Assembly: GCF_025766255.1 (NCBI RefSeq)
Contig: NW_026516832.1
Location: 1 to 64,000 of the forward strand
Reading direction: 5' to 3'
DNA: 64,000 bases
Origin: Zychaea mexicana
Taxonomy: Eukaryota > Mucoromycota > Mucoromycetes > Mucorales > Lichtheimiaceae
Under the pieces are notes generated by a model that saw only the letters and a list, made by a program, of their open reading frames with translations, ran no database searches and had not been told where the DNA came from. Both the position numbers and the translations under genes were made by a program. Positions 36,542-49,540 of this stretch are shown here, in pieces. Each line of letters opens with the position of its first letter. Position 1 is the stretch's first letter.

Positions 36542-37375
36542 CCCTTGGCTCTTCCCTTGGTCCTGGTGTTGCCTCCGTTGCGCCTGTCCAACCCTTATTT
36601 CCGGTAATCCTGGCTGCCTCCAACTGGTCCCTGCTTGGTTTGTCCAGTCTCGCGTTCAACGGTGTTGGTCACAACCGGTCTCCTAGTGGACCAGAGGACG
36701 GAGGAATCCTTTTCGGTTTCTCGCCATAGAAATATGGTAGTGTCCTTTTGGTTGGATGCCTTGTTCTCCCGGTCTGGTCTACTATGGTGGGAAAAACCTA
36801 ACTTATACAGTAAGTCGCTCCGTGTCAAAACAAGCATCAGCACCCACCCCTACACTTACCTACCCTCACTCACACTCACTCACATTCACACACACAGAAA
36901 AAAAGGAAGGGACTTACCATACGTGATCGAAAAGAGAAGAGAAAAAGCGATGAGTCTAGCCTTGAGAGTCGATGTTGAGAGTCGATTGCCGAGAGTCGAT
37001 TGCCGAGAGTCGATTGCCGAGAGTCGATTGCCGAGAGTCGATTGCCGAGAGTCGATTGCCGAGAGTCGATTGCCGAGAGTCGATTGCCGAGAGTCGATTG
37101 CCGAGAGTCGAACGCGATCCCCACCATAGTAGACCAGACCGGGAGACAAGGCATCCAACCAAAAAGGACACTACCATATTTCTATGGCGAGAAACCGAAA
37201 AAGGATTCCTCCGTCCTCTGGTCTCACTAGGAGACCGGTTGTGACCAACACCGTTGAACGCGAGACTGGACAAACCAAAGCAGGGACCAGTTGAGGCAGC
37301 CAGGATTACCGGAAGTAAGGGTTGGACAGGCGCAACGGAGGCAACACCAGGACCAAGGGAAGAGCCAAGGGAAGA
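36542..37375. repeat. Inner long inverted repeat, arms about 250 bp
   Basis: The arms 36542-36791 and 37120-37375 are nearly identical in inverse orientation, with a spacer of about 330 bp that contains the expanded minisatellite. Such a structure can extrude as a cruciform or give a long double-stranded RNA if transcribed. Confidence 0.85.
36966..37111. repeat. 14-bp minisatellite GAGAGTCGATTGCC
   Basis: Nine full units plus partial ones stand head to tail. The duplicated block at about 36475-36525 has only two full units, so the array expanded after the block was copied. Open frames with RVDCRES or SRQSTLGNRLSAID repeats are by-products of this array. Confidence 0.9.
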
Positions 37376-38795
37376 GCCAAGAGAAAGACCAGGAGGAACC
37401 AAGGGAGTGAAGGAAAAAAGAAAAATGAAGGAAAGAAAGAGTGAAGAGAAAAAACGAAATGGCCTGAAAAATGTGGGCGTATTTATATCTTTTGGTATCA
37501 TCAACCCCTACAATTCATGGAAAGCAGTGCGCAGCGCACACACGCCCACATGATTATGATAGACTGGCAACTTGCGGTCCAGGCTGTTCAAGGACTCCCT
37601 AATACCATTTCCTGAACTTGCTGTTTCATGCTGCTGCTAGCCTTGTCGCGTAAACGGGTCTCGCGTTCAGCGTGGCGTGCACTATAATATATCAGAAATG
37701 CCATTTTTTGAAAGAGGTGTGTTTCAAAATATTGTAACGACTTGACGTTTGAATGATATCAAAACACCCTCTTTTTCTTCAACGATGCTGATGCTCGGCA
37801 GAAAAGAAAAGGGGATGTTTTGCTCGCACAAGGCACCATGAGGTCCAGCCTACGATTTTCACATGAGAGACTCCCAGCACTCCGTCTCCCAAGTAGACAT
37901 CGATTCTCACGCAATTATCGGTTGCCGATCCTCCAAGCCCGCAATGATGGATGTGGACAGCTTAAACTAAACTGTCAAGGGCAGACTATAGAGCAGCATG
38001 GCTGTTTTCAGCATAGTATGCGCGTCATCCTAGAACTACTATTATCGATACAGGCTGCTTCTTCAGGTTGATAGTGCTGTTGGGTTTGCTCATTTTCTCA
38101 TCCACCTCCCTTAGCAGTAGCGACACAAAGCCAATCAGACGTGGTGTTTACTTCCTCGGCGTGTGTACGGGTGATGTATGATACATGTGAAAAAAAAACA
38201 AAACAAAACAAAAAACAGGTTTCGGGCTGGTACCCTCCGAAAAAATTTTTCCTTTCGATTATTTTTGCGAACGAACTACGCGAAGATAGAAACAAAAAAA
38301 AATAGGTGAAAAACGCGTACCAAAGTGTGGTAAAGCGCGTTGTAATAGTGTTACATACTGTCGCTATGATACAGAAGATCTGTCATTGTTCCCCGCGTTG
38401 TTGGCACGGACCTGTGGGTGCGGAGTGGGGGTATTTTTTTTTTTCAAAAGAAGCGGGGTCTTGAACGTGTGCATGAAAAGGCACCCATTTTCCGCAGCGT
38501 GCTGCTTCCTCGCTTTTTCTCGATCACATGTGGTAAGTCCCTTCCTTTTTTTTCAGTGTGTGTGAGTGTGAGTGAGGGTAGGTAAGCGCAAGGGTGGGTG
38601 CTGATGCTTGTTTTGTAGGCACGGGGCGACTTCTAAGTAGGTAAGTTGATTGGTGAGACCGCTGGCATCTCAATGCCGATCGGACCCTCCGAGATCCATA
38701 AAGCGACCAAGACAGAACCCAGCTTTGTGGTAGAGGGTTCGGGAGCAGATGCCGATGCACCTTCCCGCAAAGCTAAGACATCGACACTCTCGTTT

Positions 38796-40605
38796 TTGGA
38801 CGAGCCTCTTTAGGAATTTGACCAATTTAAATAAAGGCCTTGTTGTTGTTGTCCCCCGTCTATCAAACATGTGCTGTTTGTTATTGTGTATTACGCGTAT
38901 TGTATGTAGTCAAGCTACTACTTTAATTAATGCTGCATATTAGCTATCTAACCTCACCCAAGCTACACGTATCTTTACGATATTCTACGTTTGAGACCCA
39001 AAGCAATATTTTTAAGGTTTGATAGCCTGTGAAAAGAAGAAGGTCTGACAACGTTAAAATTCTTAATGATGCGCGCTATACCTCTAGTCAAGAGTGTCGT
39101 ATGGCAGATTCGTTACATTTCTTCGAGAGGAGACCCTTAATACATAGCTCTAAACAATACACGTCCAAAAAGTCGAGCGTAGACAACCATTTGCAATTAA
39201 TCTGTGTGATCATGTCTATTTGATCTTTAACGCAAATACAATTCGATCAATCCAAAGTTTCTTCCCGATTTAGCCACAGCTCCGCGGGTATGTGCACAGG
39301 TATTGTTAATAGATGCTGTGGGCTGCGCGTTCCATGACGATCCAATTGAGCCAGTTTCCTCTGTTTATGCCTGTTAATTAATAAACATAACGTGACAGTA
39401 GCAACACATACAACTTATTATTATTGCTTGCTTGGTCTTAATAATTATGAAAAGCCAAGATCTTGGGTTGCACATCCGCAGCACGACAATTTCTTCCTTG
39501 ACATATATGGAGGAAAATATAGCATAACAAACAGTTTGCGTGAGAAATCAATTCAAAAGTCTTTCACACACTCGTTTGGTATGGTATCGATCGAGAGATT
39601 GACCACAACATCAAATTACTGGTCCCAGTCTTGTCGGTACTGTATTATCCCTGGCGATAAGATTTCGTTTTAACCCTTCCCTACTCTTTCGCTAGGCACA
39701 TTAGCACAGTTTATATAGTTTAAGCATTAATCGCATAAGATGGATGTACAGTAGTTTTTCACCAGGGTATGTAAAAGTAGTCATTCTTACTACAGTTGTT
39801 TGGTACTAAGTCTTAGTTGTAAGTCAAGAAATCTCTCGGCGTATGATACGAGCTTTTTTGAGTGTGCGTTGTCAACTTGGAAGATCTTTAAATTTTCTTT
39901 CACGAAAAAAATCGCGTAATGGGCCAAGTGTGTTGCTAAAGTCTCGTACGAGGTGGCCAGGTGAACATCCAAACCAATGTTCTGATGTCAGTATGTAATC
40001 ATGTCATTTGTTGCAATGGATACAATAACTATCTGGGGCAAAATCGCTCCTAAAATAGACGAGGCTTTTTGCTTAACTACAAATTAATACCCTTCAAGTC
40101 GATGAGCTTAGACCATGAATTAGATGGTGATAATAAAGCGGTACAAAATTAAGAGTATGAATATATTTATGTATTTGAAAAATTTAGGCGACTATTTTTT
40201 ATTTCTCAATGTAGCTCGCAGATAAACACAGATGAAAAAGAACCCTCTACCCGTAATACATTCTTGCCTTTTTTTTAATTTTCCTTTTTCCAAATGTACT
40301 TCTTTGATACTTATGACGCGTATTGATGCAAGAAAAACATAATGCGGCGATGGTTTATCAGAGACAGTGATATGTATGAGCCTTATGCTTGGAAGAAGCC
40401 TCATTTTTGATAACAAAAGTAAACGTGCTAACCCAAGGTCCGTCTGCATCATTTCTTAGCTGTTTGCTCGAGTTAATCAGCCTCATACGAAACGAAGACT
40501 AACAGTTGGGGTCCAACTATTTTCACCGCGGATGTTTATTTGACTCATCTTACCTGAACGTATTTGATCTAAATTCTGGAGTTTTGTTCCATTCCTCAGA
40601 AAAAA
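38796..40605. other. Intergenic stretch before the P450 pseudogene
   Basis: Only short frames without motifs are present on both strands. No RNA gene or repeat was recognised. Confidence 0.4.
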
Positions 40606-42839
40606 ATGAATGCTTTGACTGACGGTTGGAATCGCCACGTTGTCCCACATATACCGGATAATGCTCGCCATCTTATCGAAAAAACCAAGTTTCGATCTCT
40701 ATCACTTTTGCGATATTGGGTGCTTACCACGGCTATGAAAAAGTATGCCGTCCGCCAAAAAACTTGAGGCACATCTCTCACGTTCCCTTCTTGGGTTATT
40801 TGGCAGGCTTCCTCAAGGGTATGCCCATCAGTGAAGTATCCTCTCCCAGTCGCGCTGAAGTCTAAGCAAGGAATATATTGTGTAAATATTCTATTCTTGC
40901 CTGTAAATAGTAACCAATGCCCTATACTAAGTATATCTTCTTAACAATCATCAATGCAACAGCGCTTTGACCAAAATGGCTGGTGTGTTCATATCACTAG
41001 ACCCGAAGCTGCTAAAAAGTTTTTGTTGAAAACGGGTAACTAATTTTCTCTATTAACTTTATAAAAGTCTACCTCTCTATCTGTGATTCACTAATGAATA
41101 TGGCCTTCAAATTCAGAACTTTTTCGCAAGAAGGATCTCAAGCGTCTTCAACATGAACGAAAAGGTACTTTGATATCCAAACTTGCTCTTGGACCCAATG
41201 TGCTCTTTTTGAACGGAAAAGAATGGAAGCATCACCGCATGGTATGGTAAAGACGTGTAACAGCCACATTGATTTAGCAGAATTACTAGTGCGACACAAA
41301 GACTCAGCGCGCTATTATATGTTAGATTGCAAATCCTGCGTTCCATCGTTCGATGCCTATCGAATTATTCGGACATCTTGTGGAAAGGCTTTTCAAGGTT
41401 ATGGACGCTTCTCCCGATCCGGTTGATTTTCACGATATGATGGAGCGCTGGACCCTTGAAGCTATCGGATTAGCGGGATTCGGTAAGTGTTGAAAAATAA
41501 ACGAGCGACAGAGGTTTGCTGCAGCGCGTATGTTACTTATAAACAAGATGGGGCGTTGCATATGCAGGTTTCGAATTTAACTCTCTTGAAGACAAGGATA
41601 ACGAATGGGTTACACTTTACAATGATTCTATCAATGGTACAAGAGATCCAATGTTCGCACTCTTCCGTAAGCTTGACACTTGGTTTCGGCTCCTGTTTCC
41701 AAAGAGGAAGAGGCTACACGGCGAGATGGACAAGTTTCTGAACATGATGCATGGTGTTATTGAGCATAAGCGCTCCGTCTTGCGGGAAAACAAAACATCT
41801 AATATCAAGGACAGCGAGAAAGATTTGTTGACATTGATGCTCTAGGCTGGAAAGGAGATTGAAAAAGCCGCTTTGACTGATGAGGAGCTACGGGTGCGTC
41901 TATATAAGTGATGTATTAGCTACTATCAAATCTGAATCCAAGAAGCTAATGTCTCTGCTTTCCAATTTTAATACTGTTAGAGTAATCTTTGCATTTTCTT
42001 TGTGGCAGGACATGACACTACCGCCAATGCTTTATCATTCGCAGCTTATTATCTAGCCATTCATAAGGTATTTATAATCGAGAAGAAGATTTATGCTATT
42101 TGTTATGGTGGAATAATATTAACGATGATTTCCTCCAGGATATACAACAAAAAGCAAGAGAGGAAGCAATCCGTGTTTTGGGTGATGAGCCAAAAGATAT
42201 ACTTTCTGATGCTGACCAGCTGCACGAGATGCCGTACATCAACATGATAATCAAGGTTTGAAATGTTGATGTTACAGACGGCTGATAAAGGCAAGAGCTA
42301 TGGTTATCTATAATGCTTATTTCGATTGACAACTTTTATTATTTAGGAAGTTCTGCGTATGGATGGTCCAGCGGCAACTGTAGTGATCCGTGAAGCGACA
42401 GAGGATACTGACTTATCGGGTGTCTTTATTTTCAAAAGGATCGCTCATCACATTAGATATATTTGAGCTACACCATAATCCCACTGTATGGGATAGTCCA
42501 GATGAATTTAATCCTGAGGAGGTTTGCACCAGGTGGCGAAGCGGAACATAATGGAATGAGCTGGTTACCCTTCTCTATCGGAGCACGGCAGTGCATTGGT
42601 ATGAACTTTAGCCTAGCCGAGCAGCGTTTCTTACTGCCTATGCTGTGTGAGTGATTAATTCTATTTTAGTGTCTAAGAGTTATCCACATTCCCCAGAATT
42701 ACTAACATTTCTTTATGTAGTACGAAAGTACGAATGGTCGTTGTCAGAAAACTCGGCCCACAAGAACAAACTTCTTGACAAAGGTTTCGATGTTATCAGC
42801 CCCAATGTGCTTGAGATCAACTTTCAAAAGCGATATTAG
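40606..42839 (+). pseudogene. Cytochrome P450 pseudogene, CYP509-like
   Basis: The order of P450 motifs is complete: an N-terminal anchor region (AILGAYHGYEKV) followed by RPPKNLRHI, the I-helix AGHDTTANALSF (about 42007-42042), the K-helix EVLRM (about 42350), the PERF-region remnant with RFAPGGEAEHNG, the haem-binding FSIGARQCIGMNFS (about 42575-42616) and a C-terminal KYEWSL...INFQKRY. The overall pattern resembles mucoralean CYP509 enzymes, which are membrane-bound monooxygenases of secondary or sterol-like metabolism. Lesions include a frame shift near 40690, a TAG at 41843-41845 within LLTLML...AGKE, and frame shifts near 42435 and 42520. Several introns remain recognisable. Confidence 0.75.
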
Positions 42840-44247
42840 ATGAAGGAAAGATATTAAGGAGATATGGGTGACACCATCGTCATCAACCTAACAGAATCTG
42901 CTTGTCTATTTACCAATATTGAAGCGTCCGTAATAAAAAAGCTTTTAACCTTAAGCACTGGTTTATTTCAGCGCCTTTTGATATACTATGTAATAGGTAT
43001 AAAATATCTATAAACTGACAGCTTACAATTAGCAGTTGTTACTAGGCACAAATTCTCATACTTACTAACAGCAACATGATACACACAAACACATGTATGA
43101 ACGAAGCGTAGTATGTATACATGTTCAATAACAAGTTTGCGAAATCCAAAAGTTACGTGCCAAACGGAAACAGCCACATGATTTCTGAGCTTGAGACGCT
43201 TTCTGAGGCTATGTTGCAGTTTTTCAAGTTTTTTTCGCAATATGTAACAAGAGGCACTCCGTTGAACTTCTGAAGAATAGCAGAAGATCCCAAGCAATAT
43301 AGAGGCAAATATTTAAATATTCGGATTACCAAACACAGGTAAATGTAACAGACGCTTCCAAATGCTTTCTGTCGAGCAAAAGTACACCTTGTCAGCGATA
43401 TTTCCAACCACTGTAAAAAGTTTTACCAACAGTTAGAGAAGGTAAGACATGTAGTTGAGAAGGTCGGGATTTAGGCTTGGGGCCTGAGAGCTTTGGCGTA
43501 CGTGTAGCTTTATATAGGAAATATTTAAACGCAGTAGCGTCCGAGATACCGAGCTTCTTTTTATGTGTACTGTAACGAGGGTCATACAGTTCATATGAGA
43601 AAACATATATATATTTAATATGCTTACAAATATTCGAAAAAATATTCGTATTTCGTGTGAATATTATTTTCCAATGTGCAGACTTATTCCCCCTTGGTAA
43701 ACCATCAAAGCCTACGTAGATGATGATATATCCGCTCGTCAGATTGATGATCGTAACCAATACATTTGTTGCTGATGATAGTTTATCCTTTACAGGTCCA
43801 ATGAGTGTAAATTCGTCAGACGCTACAAGCTAGAACTTTGTTTTTCAAAACAATAGTGAGCTGTTAGTATGTATAGCCCATGCAGATATCCACACGATTA
43901 ATAGCAACTGCATATGCATTGACGGGATTGTCTGCATATGCACGGCTGCTGCTGCTACATTTCAAGTTTAAAATTGCTATTGCTGGTCTTTTCGGCTGAT
44001 AAACCGACCACTCCAATCTGCATATAAAAAGGAACTCTTTCCACCCCTCAGCCTCATTCTTCTTGTTTTTCGCTTTTCACTTTTTTTCCCCCCTTGAATG
44101 TGAGTGTTGCCTGCTAGCTTATATCTGTATATGTACGCGTGCGAATGTATTTTATATATTCTATGATGAGGAAAAAATCGATCAATCTCAATATAAAAGT
44201 GCGTTATATCGTACGTCTAATCTGGTTCTTTTTGAAAAAAAAAAAAG
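42840..44247. other. Intergenic stretch between P450 relic and dehydrogenase 1
   Basis: No supported gene. A 122-codon - strand frame (43392-43760) has no known motif and is AT-rich. The final bases before 44248 include a poly-A run and a pyrimidine-rich leader at 44040-44095. Confidence 0.4.
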
Positions 44248-45754
44248 ATGATGCCACAGGGACTCATCGTCGGTCAACTTATTTGTGCTGACCAAGAAAA
44301 GTTCGATGGGTTAATGGAACGTCTCGATATTCAAATAGCGACATCTAAAACTCGCACACAACTGTTCGCCGATTTTGCGGAGAAGTACAAGAACGTGAAA
44401 GCAGTGTATCTGTCAATCTTTTGTGCAAAGGTAAGATACTGGAATGGAAAAGAAAAAGCATGGCTATTGGTGATGGATTTTAAGGAAAAGAGGCTGCATT
44501 TACAGAATTTTGGACCTTTCGATAAAGAGTTTATTGAACAGCTGCCAAAAAGGTACGTGGGCGCTCATGTAAAAAATGCATGCAGTATGGGCTTCCCAAT
44601 GCATATGCATCCTGAAGTCATAGTGTCAAAACAATTATTTAACTGATTTGCACTTTTACAGCGCTAAATATATATGTTACGCAATGGCAGGATACGACTT
44701 GCTGGATGTCGCTGCATGTACGGCAAGGAATATTTATGTGTCCCATGTGGAAAATATGGTGGATGCGGTAAGGTCAAACGCCAACAATGTATATGTATGC
44801 AAGCAGGCGCAAATGCATCTAAAGCCTTATATTTTTCAAAGCCATCTGCAGATATAGCTGTTTACCTTATTTTAGCATCTCTTAGAAATGCTACGCAATA
44901 CATCCACAACGTACGAGAAGGTATATTCAATAAGAGTTGTTCTTTTATTTCGATTTCAATTGACAGTTTTGGGGATGTCACGTTTTGTTAGGACGATGGA
45001 AGCATGGTGTTCCGTTAGGAAACGACCCAGAAGGAAAGACACTGGGGATTTTAGGCATGGGTGGTATTGGTAAAGCTCTTGCTAAACGTATGCGAGCATT
45101 TGACATGAATATACAGTATAACAACAGAAGGCGACTTGATCCAGAAGGTAAATGGGAATTTTGACGAAATTCACGGCTGCATTCAGCTACTGAATAAATG
45201 GACGTGTATGGTTTGGCATTTGGCTTAGTTGAAGCGAAATACGATGCAACATACGTCACCTTTGATAATCTTCTGCGCACATCCGATGTTATCTTTGTAA
45301 GCGTGCCGTTGAATGATTCAACGTACCACTTGCTGGATGCGCCTCAGTTCGCCAAGATGAAATCCGGTGTGATTATCATCAACACAGCGCGTGGCCCTAT
45401 CATCAGCGAGGACGCATTGGTAGCTGCTTTGGAGACAGGAAAAGTAGCTGCCGCAGGGTTGGACGTATTTGAAAAGGTTTGGCTTTGTATATACATGCTT
45501 AAAGACGTGGCTGACATGGTGGGCTGATGCGTATTTGCTGTGCTATTATATAGGAGCCCGACATCCATCCAGGCTTATTAGCACATCCACGATCCACTCT
45601 CCTGCCGCACATTGCGTCAAGTACGAAGGAATCACTGTATAACATGGATCTAGCGACTATGAAGAATATGGAGGCAGCGCTGGTTCGTGACACCCTTCTC
45701 ACACCTATTCCTGAGCATAAACATATGTTTGAAACGAGTCAGAACCAGCCTTGA
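44248..45754 (+). CDS. D-isomer 2-hydroxyacid dehydrogenase, paralogue 1
   Basis: This is an NAD(P)-dependent oxidoreductase of the glyoxylate/hydroxypyruvate and D-lactate dehydrogenase superfamily. Start is at ATG 44248 or 44251. About six introns are inferred. The dinucleotide-binding loop is [15 protein letters not shown] (about 45045-45090). Catalytic Arg lies in NTARG, Glu in the split [16 protein letters not shown] and His in LLPHI. The sequence ends IPEHKHMF. The second intron carries a GTACGTG donor. The gene is paralogous to 48116-49540 and the two bracket AAR2. The exact substrate cannot be read from sequence. Confidence 0.85.
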
Positions 45755-46091
45755 GCACAAGCATATGCTTCCGAAAAGACTGCTTGATTGTTACCAGACT
45801 CTACTTGCGCAGAAATAAAGCTCGCTGGGAAGGGTGTTTTTTGTATGTTGAGACTTTTTAAAGGAGCGTTGTATCTGTAGAATATGTTTTCTATGCGATA
45901 GCTCACTATCTTGGAGATATTCCTCACTATTGGCCATATTACCATTTATCACAGCCTTGGGTTGTCAAAAAATATTATAATTTGAGAGGCCGTGCATATT
46001 CTTTTCTTGCGAAACAGTAACCTCCTTTTGACATACCCTCAGACGATCTCAAATACTCAACAACACCAAATTCAAAAGTCTGTATGAAATA

Positions 46092-47646
46092 ATGGATCAA
46101 GAGACAGCAAATGTTCTTTTTGAAAAAGGATCTTGTCTCCTTTTTCTGAATGCCCCACCCAATCTTGAGTTTGGCATTGACTACAACGCTTGGACAATCG
46201 GACCCTTATTTAAAGGAGTGAAAATGATCCCACCAGGACTCCACTTTGTATATTTTTCGTAAGTCAAACAACATTACAACCGATTTACAATCAGAAGGGC
46301 ATACTAATATGTTTGGCTTGTGTATTAGCGCGACAAGCAAAGAGGGAGTACAGGGTATACGAACGGGCTTTTTCCATTATTTCGAGTCAAAGGAGGTAGG
46401 AGCAACGCGAGGATGGAATGCGTTGTACGCGTCGGAAGAAGAAAAATAAAGGGCATTGTCGTTAACAAAAGATACATCAGATCCTTGTCCGTGAATGGAA
46501 CCCACAGACAGAAGACCTACGTGACGAAACCGAACTGGATCCAGATCAGGTGGAGCGGTATAAAATCAGTAAGTCTTTTTCTTTTTTCTTTTTGAGGGAA
46601 AAAGAGATACCATATCCATTGCACGATGTTAACCGCCATACAAAGACATACGCGATTTTGACCGGAATATGGGACCCTATCCTCTGGACCCACCAATATT
46701 CTACGACCGATGGAGAAAGCTGACAAATTACATAACCTCGGGTCTGGTACGTCGAGTGCTGCCCAACAACGGCAAGGTTTCACATCTTCCAAGCCAAACA
46801 ATGCAAGAGGAGGATCCTTTGACCGTCAAAGACAAACGGTTGGGAAAGTCAGTTGAAAAGGAAGAAGGGATGGAGTTCACGCTTTTTGATGTGCGACAAT
46901 CCTTTCCAGAAGGAGCTACAGGTGATGAGGTGACGCGATGGAGTCTTGATAAATCATGGCTGGCACGAGATTTGTTGAGACGCGTATACGGCAACAGTAA
47001 GTTTTCGGATTGACAAGTGTCTAGTCAAAACAAAAAATATGCATAGAACTGCAAGCTTATACGACTTTTTTTTTTTGCTGACAGGTCATAAGGTCATGCT
47101 TGGTGAAATACAACTCGCCTTTGTGTGCCTGTTGATGGCTCAAAACTTTTCTGGCTTCAACCAGTGGAAGCAGTTCGTGCATTTACTATGCAGCTGTCCG
47201 GATCTCATGGAGTCCGATCCCAACCTATTCATCGATTTCATCGGTAACTATATGCAAACCACCCTCTTCCACCCACACATTCGATAGCTATGATATTGAC
47301 ATGTCTTCTTCTCTCTCCCTCTCTCTCCCCGCTGCTATTATAGATGTTCTGCAAATACAGTTGGATGAATGCCCGGAAGACTTTTTCCGGGACATCCTCT
47401 CTGAAAATAACTTTGTCGCTCATATGTTGCAGGTAATTGTTTGACAAGACATCTTTACAACGCAAACTTGACGATGTTCCACCTTGATAGAACTTGGGAC
47501 GAGACATTTTGCCACAGCAAGAAGGATTGAAAGCAAGGTTCGACAAACTACGACTATTTCTTTCCCATCGATTCAAATGGGATCTTCCAGAACTCGACGA
47601 CGACGAGGATGACGAGGATGCACCCGTGGTGGTAGAAATGGATTAG
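46092..47646 (+). CDS. AAR2: AAR2 splicing factor homologue
   Basis: Aar2 is a U5 snRNP assembly factor that holds Prp8 before Brr2 joins. Exons start at 46092-46258 and 46329. The N-terminal domain has MDQETANVLFEKGSCLLFLN, FGIDYNAWTIGP and GVKMIPPGLHFVYFSATS, followed by GIRTGFFHYF, all diagnostic for the family. After two more introns comes PYPLDPPIFYDRWRKLTNYI, then the helical C-terminal domain with LGEIQLAFVCLL and FNQWKQFVHLLC. The protein ends in a very acidic tail (LDDDEDDEDAP). The reading frame is recoverable without lesions, and the gene is probably functional. Confidence 0.9.
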
Positions 47647-48115
47647 AATGAGTGTGGTTTGGATAAATACAGGATGATTTAAGCCATCACATCTCGCTAT
47701 GGGTCTGTTTATATTTGAAATAAAGTTTATAGATGTCTGACTACAGACGGATAAAAGATTATATAAGTTGGGTCAATGCTATCCTTAGTTGAGTCTTGTT
47801 ATATTATGACACACAAGTCGACAGCCGCTCTAATAGAATGTCCTGCGACCGAGCTTGATGGACTCTTCTTAATCATATCATATATCACGTTTTGCGATTT
47901 ACGTGGTGACCAGAAAATCGGTCTCTGCTACATTACTGATAATGCAGATTGCGGCATTTGGGCGAGTCGCACGCTCATCTACTCCGGGAAATTCACCGAA
48001 ACGCGCGGTTACCCAAACAGTCACTCTTGCACAGATCCAACACGTATTTAAGAAGGCTCTCCGCCAGACCGGGCGTTGACCAACTTCTTCAGATAATATA
48101 TCACATACAACTATT
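47647..48115. other. Intergenic stretch between AAR2 and dehydrogenase 2
   Basis: It should hold the AAR2 3' end (AATAAAG near 47719) and the promoter of the second dehydrogenase. No other feature is seen. Confidence 0.4.
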
Positions 48116-49540
48116 ATGGGCAAATTTTCTGAATCTCCACGCGGCCTTATCGTCAGCGTCATCAACCATGCTACAAAAGAGCTTGACGAGCTATGTGAGA
48201 AGCAGGCTATCGCGTACAGCCAGTCGAAAACCAGAGACCAGTTTTTTGAGGACTGCAAGACTAAATATAGCAAAGTGGAAGTTGTCATGATCGGTAACTC
48301 GGTAAGTTCATGCTCGGCAAGTTTGGAAACACGAGAAGATTCCTGATTTAAGTTGATTTTGCATAGACTGTTGGTCCTTACGACAAGGAGTTTGTCGACA
48401 ATCTTCCATCCGGGTAAAGAAAAGAACAAGATCATCGATATCGGTTGAACGTGGGAAAGACTGATTTTTATTTCTTCCATCCATTAGCGTAAAGCTTATC
48501 ACTTATCATGCTGCGGGATACGACGGGTTAGATGTGGAAGCTTGCACCGCTCGAGGAATCCGCGTATCCAACACGCCCACGGCTGTTGATGCAGTAAGCA
48601 CTTTGTTTGCATTCACACATAACCTTGTATTTTCATATCAAATCAGCTTACACATCACTTTCAAACAAATGATATCAAGGCGACGGCCGACGTTGCTTGC
48701 CTTTTGATTTTGAGTGCGTTCCGTAACTCCACTCAAGCAGAACGCAATTTGCGTGAAGGTAATAGGTCTTCTAGTGCATGTACACGTTGTATGAGAGGAG
48801 AACGACTCATAATTTTGCTGGTTGTAGGTCGCTGGAGACATGGCGTTACAATGGGCAACGACCCTGAAGGCAAGACATTGGGTATCTTGGGTCTCGGAGG
48901 CATTGGCAAGGCGGTAGCCAAGCGCATGGCCGGCTTTGACATGAAGATCCAATACCACAACAGAACGCGCCAGTCTCCTGAAGGTAAACAAGACCTTCTC
49001 TGTAATAGAGAGAGATAAGGACAAGACTAAATTTGCTTTCTGTATAGTCGAAAAGCAATACAACGCGACCTATGTCGATTTCGAGACGTTGTTGAGGACT
49101 TCTGATTGTATCTTTGTCAGTATTCCTCTCAACAAAGCGACGTACCACCTTTTGGACTCACCTCAATTCACAATGATGAAGGACGGCGTGGTTATCGTCA
49201 ACACCGCGCGTGGCAAGGTGATTAACGAGTCAGCATTGGTCAACGCGTTAGAGAATGGCAAGGTTTCGGCAGTCGGTCTTGATGTTTTTGAAGGAGTAAG
49301 TGTGTTAGAAGAGCGGTAAAAGTTGGAAAAAAAAAAGCTAAAACCTTGTTTCAGGAACCGAAAGTGATTCATCCAGGACTGCTCGCACACCCACGCTCGG
49401 TGCTGTTGCCGCACATTGGCACGTATAGCCAAGAGACGATGTACAAGATGGATGTCGTCTGTCTGCAGAACTTTGAAGCTGCTTTGACTTCCAATACCCT
49501 GGTCAACCCCATTCCCGAACACAAGCATCTGTTCCAGTAG
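48116..49540 (+). CDS. D-isomer 2-hydroxyacid dehydrogenase, paralogue 2
   Basis: Same family and intron pattern as 44248-45754. It starts MGKFSESPRGLIVSV at ATG 48116. The Rossmann loop is GILGLGGIGKAVAKR (about 48887-48932), catalytic Arg lies in NTARG, Glu at the exon junction GLDVFEG/EPKVIHPGLL and His in LLPHI. It ends NPIPEHKHLFQ. Identity to paralogue 1 is high in the core, so this is a local duplication. The reading frame is clean. Substrate is unknown; glyoxylate or hydroxypyruvate are typical for the group. Confidence 0.88.

Larger units (their letters stand above)
36127..38795. mobile_element. Composite inverted-repeat (foldback-like) element without genes
   Basis: The outer arms 36127-36461 and 38508-38795 are reverse complements at roughly 80-85% by eye, starting GTGTCGATGTCTTAGCTT. 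Inside lies a younger, nearly identical inverted repeat (36542-36791 against 37120-37375). A block overlapping the left outer arm (about 36308-36527) is repeated directly at about 36795-37111. The element has no coding capacity that I can support. No convincing target duplication was found at the outer ends. It resembles foldback or non-autonomous TIR elements. Confidence 0.7.

Noticed and set aside
36966..37111. CRISPR-like array
   Set aside because: The units are directly adjacent with no unique spacers, and the host is a eukaryote.
36635..37504. Open frames with repeated RVDCRESI or SRQSTLGNRLSAID peptides
   Set aside because: They are translations of the 14-bp minisatellite and the inverted repeat, open on both strands.
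43392..43760. 122-codon - strand frame
   Set aside because: AT-rich, no recognisable domain, no intron signals and no supporting neighbour.
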